A stretch of 64,000 nucleotides of DNA from Microscilla marina ATCC 23134. GTDB taxonomy: Bacteria; Bacteroidota; Bacteroidia; Cytophagales; Microscillaceae. Of the stretch, positions 34,399-43,132 are shown in pieces (within the stretch, counting starts at the first letter, position 1; each line of letters opens with the position of its first letter). The notes under the pieces were generated by a model, which was not told the origin of the DNA, made no database searches, and saw nothing but the letters and a program-made list of their open reading frames with translations. The position numbers and the translations under genes are program-made. Where the stretch lies: the NCBI RefSeq assembly GCF_000169175.1, contig NZ_AAWS01000005.1, positions 1-64,000 on the forward strand, given 5' to 3'.

Positions 34399-36261
34399 AT
34401 GAAGTTACATTTTATTTATTTAAGAAACCATTACATCATCACCACAAAATTAATTGCAAGTATTTTACTGATTACCCAAGCATTGGGTGTAGCACAAAAC
34501 CCCATGGGTTGGCAAAAGCTAGGCAACAAAATTAAAGGAAGCTTAGGCAACGAGAATGCAGGCAAAACGGTGGCTATGTCTGCCGATGGTTTAACTGTAG
34601 TTATGGGGTCGCCCGATTACGACCAAAAAGGCAATGACCGAGGAAGGGTAGTGGTGTATGCCTGGGATAAGGATAAAAATGACTGGCAACAAAAAGGCAA
34701 ATCTATCATTGGCGAGGCTAGAGTAGACCAGGCTGGGCGAACCTTGGCTATATCGGGCAACGGCACACGGTTGATTGTAGGAGCACCAGGCAATGACGGC
34801 AATGGAGAGAGCAGCGGACACGCCAGGGTGTATCAATGGAATGATTTGGCGCAAGCCTGGCAACAATTAGGCGCTGCTATAGAAGGCATACGCTTTGGCG
34901 ATAGAGCGGGCTATTCGGTAGACATAGCCGCCAATGGCAATGTAGTGGCAGTGGCAGCAAGGCTCCACAATGGCAAAAACGGGAGCAATAGTGGGCATAC
35001 CAGGTTGTTTGAATGGAACGAAACAAAGGAGAACTGGCAACTACTTGGTACTGCTATAGACGGAGAGGCGGCAAGCGATGGCGTATCTGACTATGCTATA
35101 GCCTTGTCAGCCACTGGGCAAAGGGTAGCTATAGGCGTGAGTGCCAACGATGGCAATGGTACCAACAGTGGACATACCCGTATTTTTGAATGGAACCAAA
35201 CAAGTAGCCACTGGCAACAACTGGGTGCCGACATAGATGGTGCAGCCAGGGGCGATTTATCGGGCTATGCGGTAGACCTTTCGGCAGATGGCACAGTGGT
35301 GGCCATTGGTTCGCCTGCCAACGATGACCAGGGGAGCAACAGCGGGCATACCCGTATCTACAAGTGGAATGGTACCGTCTGGCAGCTTTTGGGCAATCCC
35401 ATTACCGGAGAAGCTGCCCGTGACAATGCTGGGGCAGCAGTGGCTTTATCAGCCAATGGTTTAACGGTGGTTGTGGGTGCCCCCGAAAACGATGGCAATG
35501 GAGAAGATAGCGGTCAAGTACGGGTGTATGAGTGGAGCAACACCGTGGCAGGTTGGGTGCAACTAGCGGGCGATATTGATGGCGATACCGCAGGAGACTT
35601 TTTAGGCAATTCGGTGGCAGTGTCGGCAGATGGCACTATAGTAGCTACCGGGGTGCCATTTAGCGATGACATAGGGCTCAATAATGGAGCATTACTGGCT
35701 TATAGATTGATGAACCCAGCTTTAGCTACTTTGCTGCATTCGTTCAAAGTACAACAAACAAGCGCACAAACGGTGTTGCTAAGTTGGATAATGAATGCTG
35801 CTCATTACCTGAAGGGTTTTATGGTAGAAGCCAGTTACGATGGAGGTAGTTTTGAAGCAGTAGGTTTTGTGCCTATTCACCAAGGTGGGCAGCCTTATTA
35901 TCAGTATCAATTACCCATTTCCAGAGGAAAGTATTACCGCATCAGGCAAATGAGCCAACAAGGAAGTGAGCAGGTATCTCAATGGCAAACGCTTACTTCT
36001 ACCCCTTATGCCTATACTATGCAGTTGTCGCCCAACCCTTGCCAAGGCAGGGTAAGCCTGCGGGTGAACCTCCCAGGGAAAAGTTTTAAACTCATGGTGT
36101 ACAATCTACAGGGGGTAACATTGCTTATCGCCCAAGGTGATTTGTTGGCGCTGAACCAACAGCTCAATAGCGGCTTAAGCCAATGGAAAAATGGCGTGTA
36201 TCTTTGTCGAGTAATCGCCCAAAAGCAAGTGATACAGCAAAGGTTAGTACTGGAAAGGTAA
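34399..36261 (+). CDS. T9SS-exported FG-GAP/integrin-alpha-like beta-propeller protein
   Basis: 620 residues. A signal peptide (about 1-33, ending VAQN) precedes seven repeats of about 55-60 residues with the pattern W(Q)xLGxxIxGxxxxDxAGxxV and LSxxGxxVxxGxxxNDGNGxxSGH. These form a propeller like an integrin alpha head. Residues about 440-530 form a fibronectin-like domain. The last 75 residues (LSPNPCQGRVSLRVNLPGKS; GVYLCRVIAQKQVIQQRLVL) are a type A T9SS sorting domain, so the protein should cross the outer membrane and be attached to the surface or released. The gene is monocistronic behind a good promoter. It probably functions in adhesion or matrix. Confidence 0.88.
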   Translation: MKLHFIYLRNHYIITTKLIASILLITQALGVAQNPMGWQKLGNKIKGSLGNENAGKTVAMSADGLTVVMGSPDYDQKGNDRGRVVVYAWDKDKNDWQQKGKSIIGEARVDQAGRTLAISGNGTRLIVGAPGNDGNGESSGHARVYQWNDLAQAWQQLGAAIEGIRFGDRAGYSVDIAANGNVVAVAARLHNGKNGSNSGHTRLFEWNETKENWQLLGTAIDGEAASDGVSDYAIALSATGQRVAIGVSANDGNGTNSGHTRIFEWNQTSSHWQQLGADIDGAARGDLSGYAVDLSADGTVVAIGSPANDDQGSNSGHTRIYKWNGTVWQLLGNPITGEAARDNAGAAVALSANGLTVVVGAPENDGNGEDSGQVRVYEWSNTVAGWVQLAGDIDGDTAGDFLGNSVAVSADGTIVATGVPFSDDIGLNNGALLAYRLMNPALATLLHSFKVQQTSAQTVLLSWIMNAAHYLKGFMVEASYDGGSFEAVGFVPIHQGGQPYYQYQLPISRGKYYRIRQMSQQGSEQVSQWQTLTSTPYAYTMQLSPNPCQGRVSLRVNLPGKSFKLMVYNLQGVTLLIAQGDLLALNQQLNSGLSQWKNGVYLCRVIAQKQVIQQRLVLER

Positions 36262-36311
36262 GCCTGCTTTTTCCCCTGTAGACTTTGATTGTTTTGCAGG
36301 GGGAATATTAC

Positions 36312-36851
36312 CTATCCGTTTTTGTCATCGCTTTCGCTGATAAACACCTCATTGGTAGGGTTTTCAAGGGTTTTGAGGTAGCTTTTCAAGGCAAACGTAT
36401 TAGACTTAAAAGCAAGTTTGTCCCAAGGAATCTTGTTTAGCTCAAATAGTTGAATTGCTACACTTTCTTTGTTTAAACTAAAATCAATATTTTCGAGGCG
36501 TGTTAAAAAATGTAACATGACCTGGTTTTTTTGCCGGGCAGTATATACCGAATGCAGGCGTATTATTTGACCACTTAATCCTGTTTCTTCTTTAAGCTCA
36601 CGCAAAGCTCCAGCGGTTACGCTTTCGTTGAGCTCCATAAAACCTGCAGGCAAGTTCCAGTAGCCCTTGCGTGGTTCTATGCCTCGTTTACAAAGCAATA
36701 CTTGTTGTTGGTAAACAGGCACACAGCCTACTACCAGCAGTGGGTTTTTGTAATGAATGGCATCACAGGCTTGGCAAGCATATCGTACAAAACTTTCTTG
36801 TTCTAAATGAAGGTGGACATTATCTGAACCACATTTACTGCAAAAGTTCAT
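36312..36851 (-). CDS. Nudix hydrolase with N-terminal zinc ribbon
   Basis: 179 residues. The N-terminus has FCSKCG and YACQACDAIHY, a four-Cys zinc ribbon like that of NudC-type proteins. The Nudix box GFMELNESVTAGALRELKEE plus TGL is intact with all catalytic Glu residues. It hydrolyses a nucleoside diphosphate derivative such as NADH or ADP-ribose; the substrate cannot be read. It is shorter than NudC (about 260) because it lacks the large N-terminal domain. It converges on the T9SS propeller gene and is followed upstream by other minus-strand genes. Confidence 0.92.
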   Translation of the reverse strand: MNFCSKCGSDNVHLHLEQESFVRYACQACDAIHYKNPLLVVGCVPVYQQQVLLCKRGIEPRKGYWNLPAGFMELNESVTAGALRELKEETGLSGQIIRLHSVYTARQKNQVMLHFLTRLENIDFSLNKESVAIQLFELNKIPWDKLAFKSNTFALKSYLKTLENPTNEVFISESDDKNG

Positions 36852-36962
36852 GGTGTATAATTTAAAGTAGGCATTTGTCGCTCTGCCAACCCCGCGAAAG
36901 AAACGGGTGGCTGGAGCATCTTAGCAATAAACAGTATTGATTGACCATCAAAAGCCAGCACG

Positions 36963-37304
36963 TTAAACAATCTCTACATAATGCGATATACCCCCCGATT
37001 GGTCACCATCGAGCCATCGCCAGCTAAACTCCAGCGTAAGCAAACCTGCGTCATTTTGTCCAATAGTACCTTCCGATTGCCCACTCATTAGTATGCCTGC
37101 CTGCGTAATGCATTGAAACCGCAACATTATTTGATTAGGAGCGGTTTGTTTGCCTACCAATAAACCTGTTTTTACCTCACCACCTTTATAGCTTCCGCGA
37201 ATGGTGTCACCTTCTTGAAAATAATGGAAAATAGTGTGAGCAGACGATAAGCCCGACTCATTGTGTGTAGTTACAAACCTTTTATTGTCTAAGTTGTAGC
37301 GCAT
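36963..37304 (-). CDS. Conserved small hypothetical protein (often mislabelled N-acetylglutamate synthase)
   Basis: 113 residues, all beta by pattern: YNLDNKRFVTTHNESGLSSA, FHYFQEGDTIRGSYKGGEVK, GLLVGKQTAPNQIMLRFQCI, ending GDQSGGISHYVEIV. I recognise this as a small family seen in many Bacteroidota, sometimes annotated as N-acetylglutamate synthase without acetyltransferase motifs. No signal peptide, membrane helix or catalytic motif is visible. It starts 7 bp after the stop of the upstream exported protein, so they are likely co-transcribed. Function is unknown. Confidence 0.75.
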   Translation of the reverse strand: MRYNLDNKRFVTTHNESGLSSAHTIFHYFQEGDTIRGSYKGGEVKTGLLVGKQTAPNQIMLRFQCITQAGILMSGQSEGTIGQNDAGLLTLEFSWRWLDGDQSGGISHYVEIV

Positions 37305-37311
37305 CGCATGT

Positions 37312-38244
37312 TTATTTTTTAAATTGAGTAACTGTTATATCCAGGGTTTTTACCTGAAACAAAGGGTCTACAGCCCGGTTTGTGCCCAACCATTTTTGAA
37401 ACTTTTCTGGTGTAGTTACTTTAAGCCCGGTAGTATGGTTAGATAACAAGGGCTTCTTGAATGCCTTTTTAGAAAACACAACAAATATACGATTAAACAA
37501 TTGAGATTTACCTCCAGTAGTCATTATATACTCCATAATCTCATCGGGAGTAGAGTTTTTGAAATAGTCGTAATGTTTCTCAGAAAACAAGGTATACGCC
37601 TGATCCGCTTTTACAGGCACAGCGTTTTCGTAAGACTCGTGCATGTTGGGGTAGGGCAGTAATCGGTACACTGTGCCCGACTCTTCCATAAACACGCTCA
37701 AGTACCCTTTAGAGGCTGTTTTAAAGTGCATGTACAGTTCTTCACGGCTTTTAAACTGCTCAGTTTTGCATTTGTCAGGGTTGTTATTACAATTCATTGT
37801 AAACACCTCAAAATCAACCTTGCTGTCTTTAATCTCACGGGCACTTCCTTTTATTTCACACATCAGCCACAGCTCTTGCCCTCCCTTGGGCTTTTCTCTT
37901 ACTACCCATTCCATCGTTGTTTTTTTTGTTTTTACCCATTCGCCCTTTACCATAGAGTTGGCAATGGTGTTCATTTTGGTGTTGGTTTTCACCTTTTCAC
38001 CTGTAATAATATTTTCTACATAGGTACTTGTCCCTTGCACAATCACCCGCCCGTAGGCTGTTTCAAGGGCGTTTATTTTTGCTTGGTCAACCGCCATTCG
38101 TTTTACCTCGCCTATACAGTAAGAGTCATTGAGTAAGATTTGTGATTTACCGCCCACAGCAATGGTGCGTTGTGCCTGCAAACTGCTGGCTAGTGTGAGC
38201 AGTATGAGGATAAAAAAAGCAGTATGTAAGTGATCGTTTTTCAT
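37312..38244 (-). CDS. Exported protein with DUF4384-like domain
   Basis: 310 residues with a signal peptide ending SLQAQ. The N-terminal half (YCIGEVKRMAVDQAKINALE; YGRVIVQGTSTYVENIITGE) resembles the flagellar/LPP20-type repeat-expanded domain in which repeated Ala-rich helices precede a beta sheet. The C-terminal half contains KGYLSVFMEESGTVYRLLPY and AYTLFSEKHYDYF, the pattern of DUF4384 domains, thought to bind or sense small ligands in envelope stress systems. It likely forms a unit with the hypothetical gene after it and follows the LPP20-like gene, although a terminator hairpin separates them. Confidence 0.65.
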   Translation of the reverse strand: MKNDHLHTAFFILILLTLASSLQAQRTIAVGGKSQILLNDSYCIGEVKRMAVDQAKINALETAYGRVIVQGTSTYVENIITGEKVKTNTKMNTIANSMVKGEWVKTKKTTMEWVVREKPKGGQELWLMCEIKGSAREIKDSKVDFEVFTMNCNNNPDKCKTEQFKSREELYMHFKTASKGYLSVFMEESGTVYRLLPYPNMHESYENAVPVKADQAYTLFSEKHYDYFKNSTPDEIMEYIMTTGGKSQLFNRIFVVFSKKAFKKPLLSNHTTGLKVTTPEKFQKWLGTNRAVDPLFQVKTLDITVTQFKK

Positions 38245-38291
38245 TGTATGGAAGTTGTTTTAGTGATGCATGAACGGGTTTATTACCCAAT

Positions 38292-38325
38292 AAAAAAAGG
38301 TTAGATCTATAAAAGTATCTAACCT
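38292..38325 (-). terminator. Terminator for the LPP20-like gene (minus strand)
   Basis: AGGTTAGAT/ATCTAACCT is a perfect 9-bp stem with a 10-base loop. On the minus strand it is followed by a run of seven Ts (plus-strand A run at 38292-38298). It lies 160 bp downstream of that gene. Confidence 0.75.
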
Positions 38326-38485
38326 CAATATTTAGTAAAAATATAGTGTAAAAGTGTATTGTTGGTTCAAATTTGCATTATTTTTTTATAAAATGGGCTT
38401 GGTTTTTTTAGTATATAAGGGGCATACCCTCTTCAAGTTAAATAGCTTATCACAATAAAACCATTTAACCATTCTAACCATCTAT

Positions 38486-39175
38486 TTAGTTCTTCTTTTT
38501 CAAGTCATTTACCTCTTTATGAATATCTTCTACCTCTTCTTTCAAAGCCTTCTTCACTTCTTCTTCTACAATCGCTGCGGCTTCTTTTTTGTTGTAAAAC
38601 AACATTACCTGTACTTCAATGTTTCCATTTTCTACCTTAATACCACGCCTTCTTTTCTTACGACGGACAGTTTCGGTTACCTCACGGTAAATCTTGTAAG
38701 TAGGTTCTACATTACGCAAACGGGTAATAATGGTATTTTTGGCAGCAGTTACTACCTTGGTTACAGTTTCTGCTTTGGCTTTGGTTCTTTGGTTGTTGGC
38801 TATAGACGTTTTTGCAATAGCTGTTAAATTACTTTCCAGTTGTCCGGCAAGTTGAAGCTTGGCTACCTCCATTGCTTGCATGTTGGCAGCTGCCTGTGAG
38901 CCTGCTACTCCATTACCTGCCGCCCAAATATATTTTGCTTTACCGTAATCATCTTCACCAAGTTGTTTTCTCCACGAACGATCCAGCAGTTTTTGCATAG
39001 GCAATGATCCAGGGAGAACTCTCCAACCTTCTTTTTTAAATTTACGAGCCTCTCTTCGAGCCATTTTTCCGGCTTTCACTTCACGTTTTTTCACTCGCTG
39101 AGCTTGTCCTTCATGCGTAAAAGCTATCAAAGACATCATAAAGATTATAGAGAATAGATGCGCTAATTTTTTCAT
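38486..39175 (-). CDS. Exported LPP20-like protein of Bacteroidota
   Basis: 229 residues with signal peptide (LFSIIFMMSLIAFTHEGQAQ). A basic stretch (KKREVKAGKMARREARKFKK) precedes LPGSLPMQKLLDRSWRKQ and KYIWAAGNGVAGSQAAANMQ, a pattern I recognise in Bacteroidota exported proteins related to LPP20. An Ala/Lys helical segment (EVAKLQLAGQLESNLTAIAK) and a basic RRKKRRRG loop follow. The C-terminal 40 residues are a charged coiled coil (VEEEVKKALKEEVEDIHKEV). No lipobox Cys is visible, so it is probably periplasmic. Function unknown. Confidence 0.75.
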   Translation of the reverse strand: MKKLAHLFSIIFMMSLIAFTHEGQAQRVKKREVKAGKMARREARKFKKEGWRVLPGSLPMQKLLDRSWRKQLGEDDYGKAKYIWAAGNGVAGSQAAANMQAMEVAKLQLAGQLESNLTAIAKTSIANNQRTKAKAETVTKVVTAAKNTIITRLRNVEPTYKIYREVTETVRRKKRRRGIKVENGNIEVQVMLFYNKKEAAAIVEEEVKKALKEEVEDIHKEVNDLKKKN

Positions 39176-39588
39176 AATGATTTAATCGGTTATGTGATTT
39201 TTACTACTAACAACGCTCCCTTCAGTATACGGTTTATCTTCTTATACATTCATACCCCATCTATATACAACCTACCACTTTATGTAGATCAATACGAAAG
39301 AGTTTAGAGGAGGAAAAGGCAACACAAAATAGGTGTTTTATTTGCCTTATGGTGTATACGTTGATGGGTAAACAGATGGCTCAAAAAAGCCAGCTTTTTA
39401 ACCAAAGAAAGGAGGAGTTTTTGGTGAATTAATTTTTTGCCCAATACCAGCGAAGCAAGCATTAGTGCGTGAACTCAGGTTTTATTACTGTTTCACTTGT
39501 TTTTGCCCAGAAGGGGTTTATTTGTAATTGAATAACCATTTCTTTTTTGTTATTTTGTAGTGATTGAAAAACCAAACCCTATAAAATT
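39176..39588. other. Divergent intergenic region, 413 bp
   Basis: AT-rich spacer between a minus-strand and a plus-strand gene, so it should hold both promoters. I see no clear TAnnTTTG box with good spacing, no hairpin terminator, and no coding frame. Confidence 0.5.
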
Positions 39589-40212
39589 ATGTCCTCCCAT
39601 CATGTAGTGAGAGATGAGCAAGAGCCAGCCTTGTTTATCATAGAGCCTGAAGCCAGCAATCTGGAGTTTATCCAACAGTTGCTAGAGTGGAGCCCCACCT
39701 TGGTAGTGGTAGAGCAAGCCCTTGACCAGGTACTTCAGTGGGGCATCAAGATAGACGTAGTAGTATGCCAAGAGACCAGTTTTGAAAACATTCGTACGCA
39801 AACTGCCAACCAATATCCTATAGAAATAATAGCAGTAAATGATAACCTGGTAGAACATGGTTTGAAATACTTATACCACCGCAACCACGTATCAGTCAAT
39901 ATCATTACCCAATTTGATCAAGACTTGGTTAAACGCGATTTTCTGGAAAAAATGGACGTCATTGTGTTTAGTCACGAGTTTAAAGCCTTTTATGTAGCAC
40001 AAGGTGCCTGGAAAAAGTGGGTCACAGCCGATACTCTCTTCAAAGTATTGCCAATTGCTACCGAAATTCCGCCTCAAACCGAAAACCTAATGCCTTATGT
40101 AGATGTTGCGGACCAACCCAACAAGCAATACCTTAAGCCTGAGCATGAAGGTTTTATTCAGGTAAGTCATGATGACCACCCTTTTTGGGTATTTGAGAAA
40201 GTAGGGGGGTAA
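39589..40212 (+). CDS. Thiamine pyrophosphokinase-like protein
   Basis: 207 residues. MSSHHVVRDEQEPALFI and QQLLEWSPTLVVVEQALDQV match a Bacteroidota family annotated as thiamine pyrophosphokinase. WGIKIDVVVCQE corresponds to the N-terminal substrate-domain segment (usually GIKPDxVxGDxDS in canonical TPK). The canonical Asp-rich motif is not clean, since Asp residues are replaced in VVCQETSFENI, so activity is uncertain. It would transfer pyrophosphate from ATP to thiamine if active. The gene is monocistronic. No thiamine pathway gene or TPP riboswitch is nearby. Confidence 0.65.
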   Translation: MSSHHVVRDEQEPALFIIEPEASNLEFIQQLLEWSPTLVVVEQALDQVLQWGIKIDVVVCQETSFENIRTQTANQYPIEIIAVNDNLVEHGLKYLYHRNHVSVNIITQFDQDLVKRDFLEKMDVIVFSHEFKAFYVAQGAWKKWVTADTLFKVLPIATEIPPQTENLMPYVDVADQPNKQYLKPEHEGFIQVSHDDHPFWVFEKVGG

Positions 40213-40476
40213 GGTAATTTTAAATAGTCTTTGTTGCCTTGGGGTAGTTTTGCCACTACAACGTAGCCGGAGTAATATCATACAACCTAAGTGGCTTTGT
40301 GGGTGTGTTAAGCTCTGTGTTTGGTGATAACTTACATTTACTTTTAATATTGACTTTTAAGGCAATTATTTTTTAAGTAATCTTGCAAAAAAAAGATACT
40401 CCTATTGAGGAAGTATAATACAACAACCCTTCATAAATTAGGTTAATTGGGCAAGATTATTAATAATATTTGTGTT

Positions 40477-40863
40477 ATGAAAAGTTTACTCATCGAGTCA
40501 ACTCCTTATACCCCTAAGGTGTGGCTGGATACAAAAACTAATATTTTTGAAATATCAGGAGAGTCATACAGTGATGATACTGTGGCTTTTTTTGAGCCAA
40601 TCATGGAGTGGTTGCAAGAGTTTTTGACCAAAAACACCCAACCTATTGAGTTTAATTTTTGCATGAACTATCTCAATACTGGGACTTCTAAAAGGTTTGT
40701 GATGATCATTAGTATTTTGGAAGACTACTATAAGTCCTCTAAAGTGTGGACAGAGGTGAATTGGTTTGTGCATACCGACGATGCTGATATAATGACCATT
40801 GGAGAAGATTTTCAGGAATATTTTGAGACTATTCCTATAAATATAAAGTTTATCAGGGAGTAA
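40477..40863 (+). CDS. SiaC-like regulatory phosphoprotein (DUF1987)
   Basis: The ATG at 40477 is preferred over a TTG 30 bases upstream, giving 128 residues. MKSLLIESTPYTPKVWLDTK, then NIFEISGESYSDDTVAFFEP and NFCMNYLNTGTSKRF define DUF1987/SiaC. In Pseudomonas SiaC is phosphorylated and dephosphorylated by SiaB/SiaA and binds the diguanylate cyclase SiaD (family knowledge). The Thr in NTGTSKR lies at the site corresponding to the regulated phospho-residue region. No SiaA/B/D partner is adjacent, so its partners are encoded elsewhere. Confidence 0.88.
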   Translation: MKSLLIESTPYTPKVWLDTKTNIFEISGESYSDDTVAFFEPIMEWLQEFLTKNTQPIEFNFCMNYLNTGTSKRFVMIISILEDYYKSSKVWTEVNWFVHTDDADIMTIGEDFQEYFETIPINIKFIRE

Positions 40864-40896
40864 AGACATACTCCCCGATAACTCACCACCCTTGTA

Positions 40897-41559
40897 TTAG
40901 GTGTATACCTCACAGTTGGGTAAGTACTGGCGAACCATTGCCAAAGCCCCCTTAGACATCAAGTTACCCTGATATACCAATTCTTTTAATTTAGGTAAAC
41001 TCTCAAGTTTGGGCATGCCACCCAAAGGGTTGTGCGACAAGTCTAGTGCTATCAGGTTGCTCAATTGTTTAATTTCGGCAGGCAAGCACTGTAGTTGGTT
41101 ATTACCCAGGTACAGCACCTTTAGCTTGGTTAGTTTGAGTACCTCCATTGGGAACACACTAAACTGGTTAGCAGATAAATTGAGCACCTCCAGTTGCGTA
41201 AAACGAGCAATATCAGGGGGTAGCTTGTCTAGTTGATTGTGTGCCAGGTTAAGTTGGGTTAAACCTTGAATAGGGAGTATTTCGGAAGGAAATTCATTGA
41301 GTTGAAGGCGGGTAAGGTATAACTTTTTTAACTGACTGATATAAGCTGTTTCCAGTCCGTATTTTATGCATAAGTAAGGATGTTTTCTTAATTCTTGGCT
41401 TATCTCCTTGTTAAAGCCTATTTTTTGAGTTAAAATTAATTGAAAAGCAAGCTCTATGCTTGCATCACTTTTTAGCAAAGTCAATATTTTGCTATTGTTT
41501 TTCAAAAAAATCATAATTTTATATATGCCTGTATGTCTTACTATGAAATTATATTTCAT
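40897..41559 (-). CDS. Leucine-rich repeat protein
   Basis: 220 residues from the longest ATG. An ATG at 41514 (residue 16) is also possible. An N-terminal helical cap (to about 75) precedes six LRRs of 23 residues: LTQLNLAHNQLDKLPPDIAR, LEVLNLSANQFSVFPMEVLK, LKVLYLGNNQLQCLPAEIKQ, then LIALDLSHNPL. These are bacterial/plant-type LRRs. No signal peptide, GTPase or kinase part is seen, so it is probably a cytosolic protein-binding module. It converges on the SiaC-like gene with a 33-bp gap. The binding partner is unknown. Confidence 0.88.
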   Translation of the reverse strand: MKYNFIVRHTGIYKIMIFLKNNSKILTLLKSDASIELAFQLILTQKIGFNKEISQELRKHPYLCIKYGLETAYISQLKKLYLTRLQLNEFPSEILPIQGLTQLNLAHNQLDKLPPDIARFTQLEVLNLSANQFSVFPMEVLKLTKLKVLYLGNNQLQCLPAEIKQLSNLIALDLSHNPLGGMPKLESLPKLKELVYQGNLMSKGALAMVRQYLPNCEVYT

Positions 41560-41639
41560 TATAACGACAAATAATATACTAACTTTTTGAATTAGTTGAT
41601 TTTACTTTGTGGTGTGTTTAGTTTAACTATTGTTAGATA

Positions 41640-42227
41640 CTATTCATACAGTACCATATCTATACATAACACTGCGGCAAGAATCAATGCCCTTACTGGC
41701 TCATTAGGGGGCACTGTTACCATTATCTGAAGCAAGTAGTTGTCAGCACTGGTTAATAGCTCTTTGCTGGCTCCTGCCCACTTTTTACTAATGTTTGCCA
41801 AGGTTTGACTGCCTTCTGAAAATACAAATTCCTGGTCATTTGACTTGTTAATCATATAGGTTGCCTCATTGGCTGAGTTGAACACCTCAAAACTGTTTTT
41901 CGGTGTTTTTTGTGGCTGAACCCTGCCAATCAGCTGATCGGCAGGGTTGTACACTTCAATGGGGGTAACGTGGGGGTTTATGGTAGCCTTGCGTGTTATA
42001 TAAAACAAGGTTTCTCCTTCGTTGTCGCTTACTTTCAGGTGAAAACTACTTCTGGTTTTGAAGGGGGTAAAACGAGTGATTTTAGTCAAAAAACTGAGGT
42101 TTTCTTCTTGGCAGGTCAGGATAAGCGCCTGTGTCCTGGGGTTGTACACATCATAATTATTGGCTGCCCTGAGCAAGCCCACTTGCTCTTCAATAAAAAA
42201 CAAATTTTGATTTAAAACTTCGTGCAT
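41640..42227 (-). CDS. Phospholipid scramblase-related protein
   Basis: 195 residues, consistent with a single scramblase/LURP-one barrel. The start has LNQNLFFIEEQVGLLRAANN and YDVYNPRTQ, and the C-terminus KKWAGASKELLTSADNYLLQ then ALILAAVLCIDMVLYE parallels the KKWGG...TDAD...LDYMFFE end of eukaryotic scramblases. The barrel would enclose a hydrophobic C-terminal helix (ALILAAVLCIDMV). In eukaryotes these proteins bind DNA or disrupt bilayer asymmetry, but bacterial roles are not known. No signal peptide is seen. It is possibly co-transcribed with the LRR gene 80 bp downstream. Confidence 0.85.
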   Translation of the reverse strand: MHEVLNQNLFFIEEQVGLLRAANNYDVYNPRTQALILTCQEENLSFLTKITRFTPFKTRSSFHLKVSDNEGETLFYITRKATINPHVTPIEVYNPADQLIGRVQPQKTPKNSFEVFNSANEATYMINKSNDQEFVFSEGSQTLANISKKWAGASKELLTSADNYLLQIMVTVPPNEPVRALILAAVLCIDMVLYE

Positions 42228-42589
42228 CTCTATGGCTTTCTTTTGTTTTGAGGGGGCAATAATACATAATTTTGACGAGAGCGAACCCTTTTATGTCTGC
42301 CTTATGCCAGTAAATAAATCTGTAATTTACCCAAAATCATTACTTGTATACCTATAATGCACCATTCAACTGTCTAAAGGCTTGTTATTTAAAAAGTAAC
42401 ATTTTATCTTGTGTAGCCGTTTGTTTACTGTAGAGCGAAGTTCTAATAAGTTTACCACAACATAGTGCCTGATGGGAATAAAAGTCACTTCGTAAAAATT
42501 TGATAGAAATATTTATTTACTTTTTTTCTCAATATCAGGTTACCATTTTTTCTCGCGTAGTATTTAAACATAAGCGCTGCTTTTACATA
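42228..42589. other. Divergent spacer before sigma/anti-sigma pair
   Basis: AT-rich, no gene. TAATTTTG at about 42265 resembles a -7 box but is far from the plus-strand start at 42590. I see nothing else. Confidence 0.45.
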
Positions 42590-43129
42590 ATGAGAGATAG
42601 TGAAATAATAAAAAGGATTAAACAGGGAGATGAAGGTGCTTTAGATTATCTTTATAAGAAAAATTATAAGATGATGACACGCATGGTTCTAAATAATAAT
42701 GGAACCGAGGAAGAAGCCAAAGATGTTTACCAGGAATCGGTGATTATTTTTTGGCAAAAAGCCACTAAACAAGATTTTGTGCTTACTTCCAAAATAAGTA
42801 CTTTTATTTACAGTATTTGCCAAAACCTGTGGCGCAAAGAATTAGAGCGCAAAAGTAGGCTTTCCAATGAGGTGAAAGACGGCAAAGAATATAATACTTT
42901 TGATAAGGAAGAACGCGAACTTATTATACACAAGTGTATTAATAGTTTGGGTGACACCTGCAGAAAGGTATTGATGTACTATTACTTTGATGGTATGTCA
43001 ATGAGTAACATAGCAAAGAAACTTGGTTTTGCTAACTCTGACACCGCCAAAACCAAGAAATACAAATGCAAAAAAGAACTTGATGCATTGATAAAATCAA
43101 AATACAAAGCTACTGATTTTTTGGACTGA
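42590..43129 (+). CDS. ECF-like RNA polymerase sigma factor
   Basis: The frame extends upstream to 42500, but the ATG at 42590 (MRDSEIIKRIKQGDE) is the natural start for the family, giving 179 residues. Region 2: ALDYLYKKNYKMMTRMVLNN, EEAKDVYQESVIIFWQKA. Region 4: LGDTCRKVLMYYYFDGMSMS and NIAKKLGFANSDTAKTKKYK. It is followed 3 bp later by a membrane protein likely to be its anti-sigma. This group (the Bacteroidota -KCKK-type ECFs) is common in marine Cytophagales. The target genes are unknown. Confidence 0.92.
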   Translation: MRDSEIIKRIKQGDEGALDYLYKKNYKMMTRMVLNNNGTEEEAKDVYQESVIIFWQKATKQDFVLTSKISTFIYSICQNLWRKELERKSRLSNEVKDGKEYNTFDKEERELIIHKCINSLGDTCRKVLMYYYFDGMSMSNIAKKLGFANSDTAKTKKYKCKKELDALIKSKYKATDFLD

Positions 43130-43132
43130 CAA

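Noticed and set aside
39589-40212. Calling this a certain thiamine pyrophosphokinase
   Set aside because: The family resemblance is good, but the Asp-rich catalytic motif is not clean and no thiamine context exists, so it is only called TPK-like.
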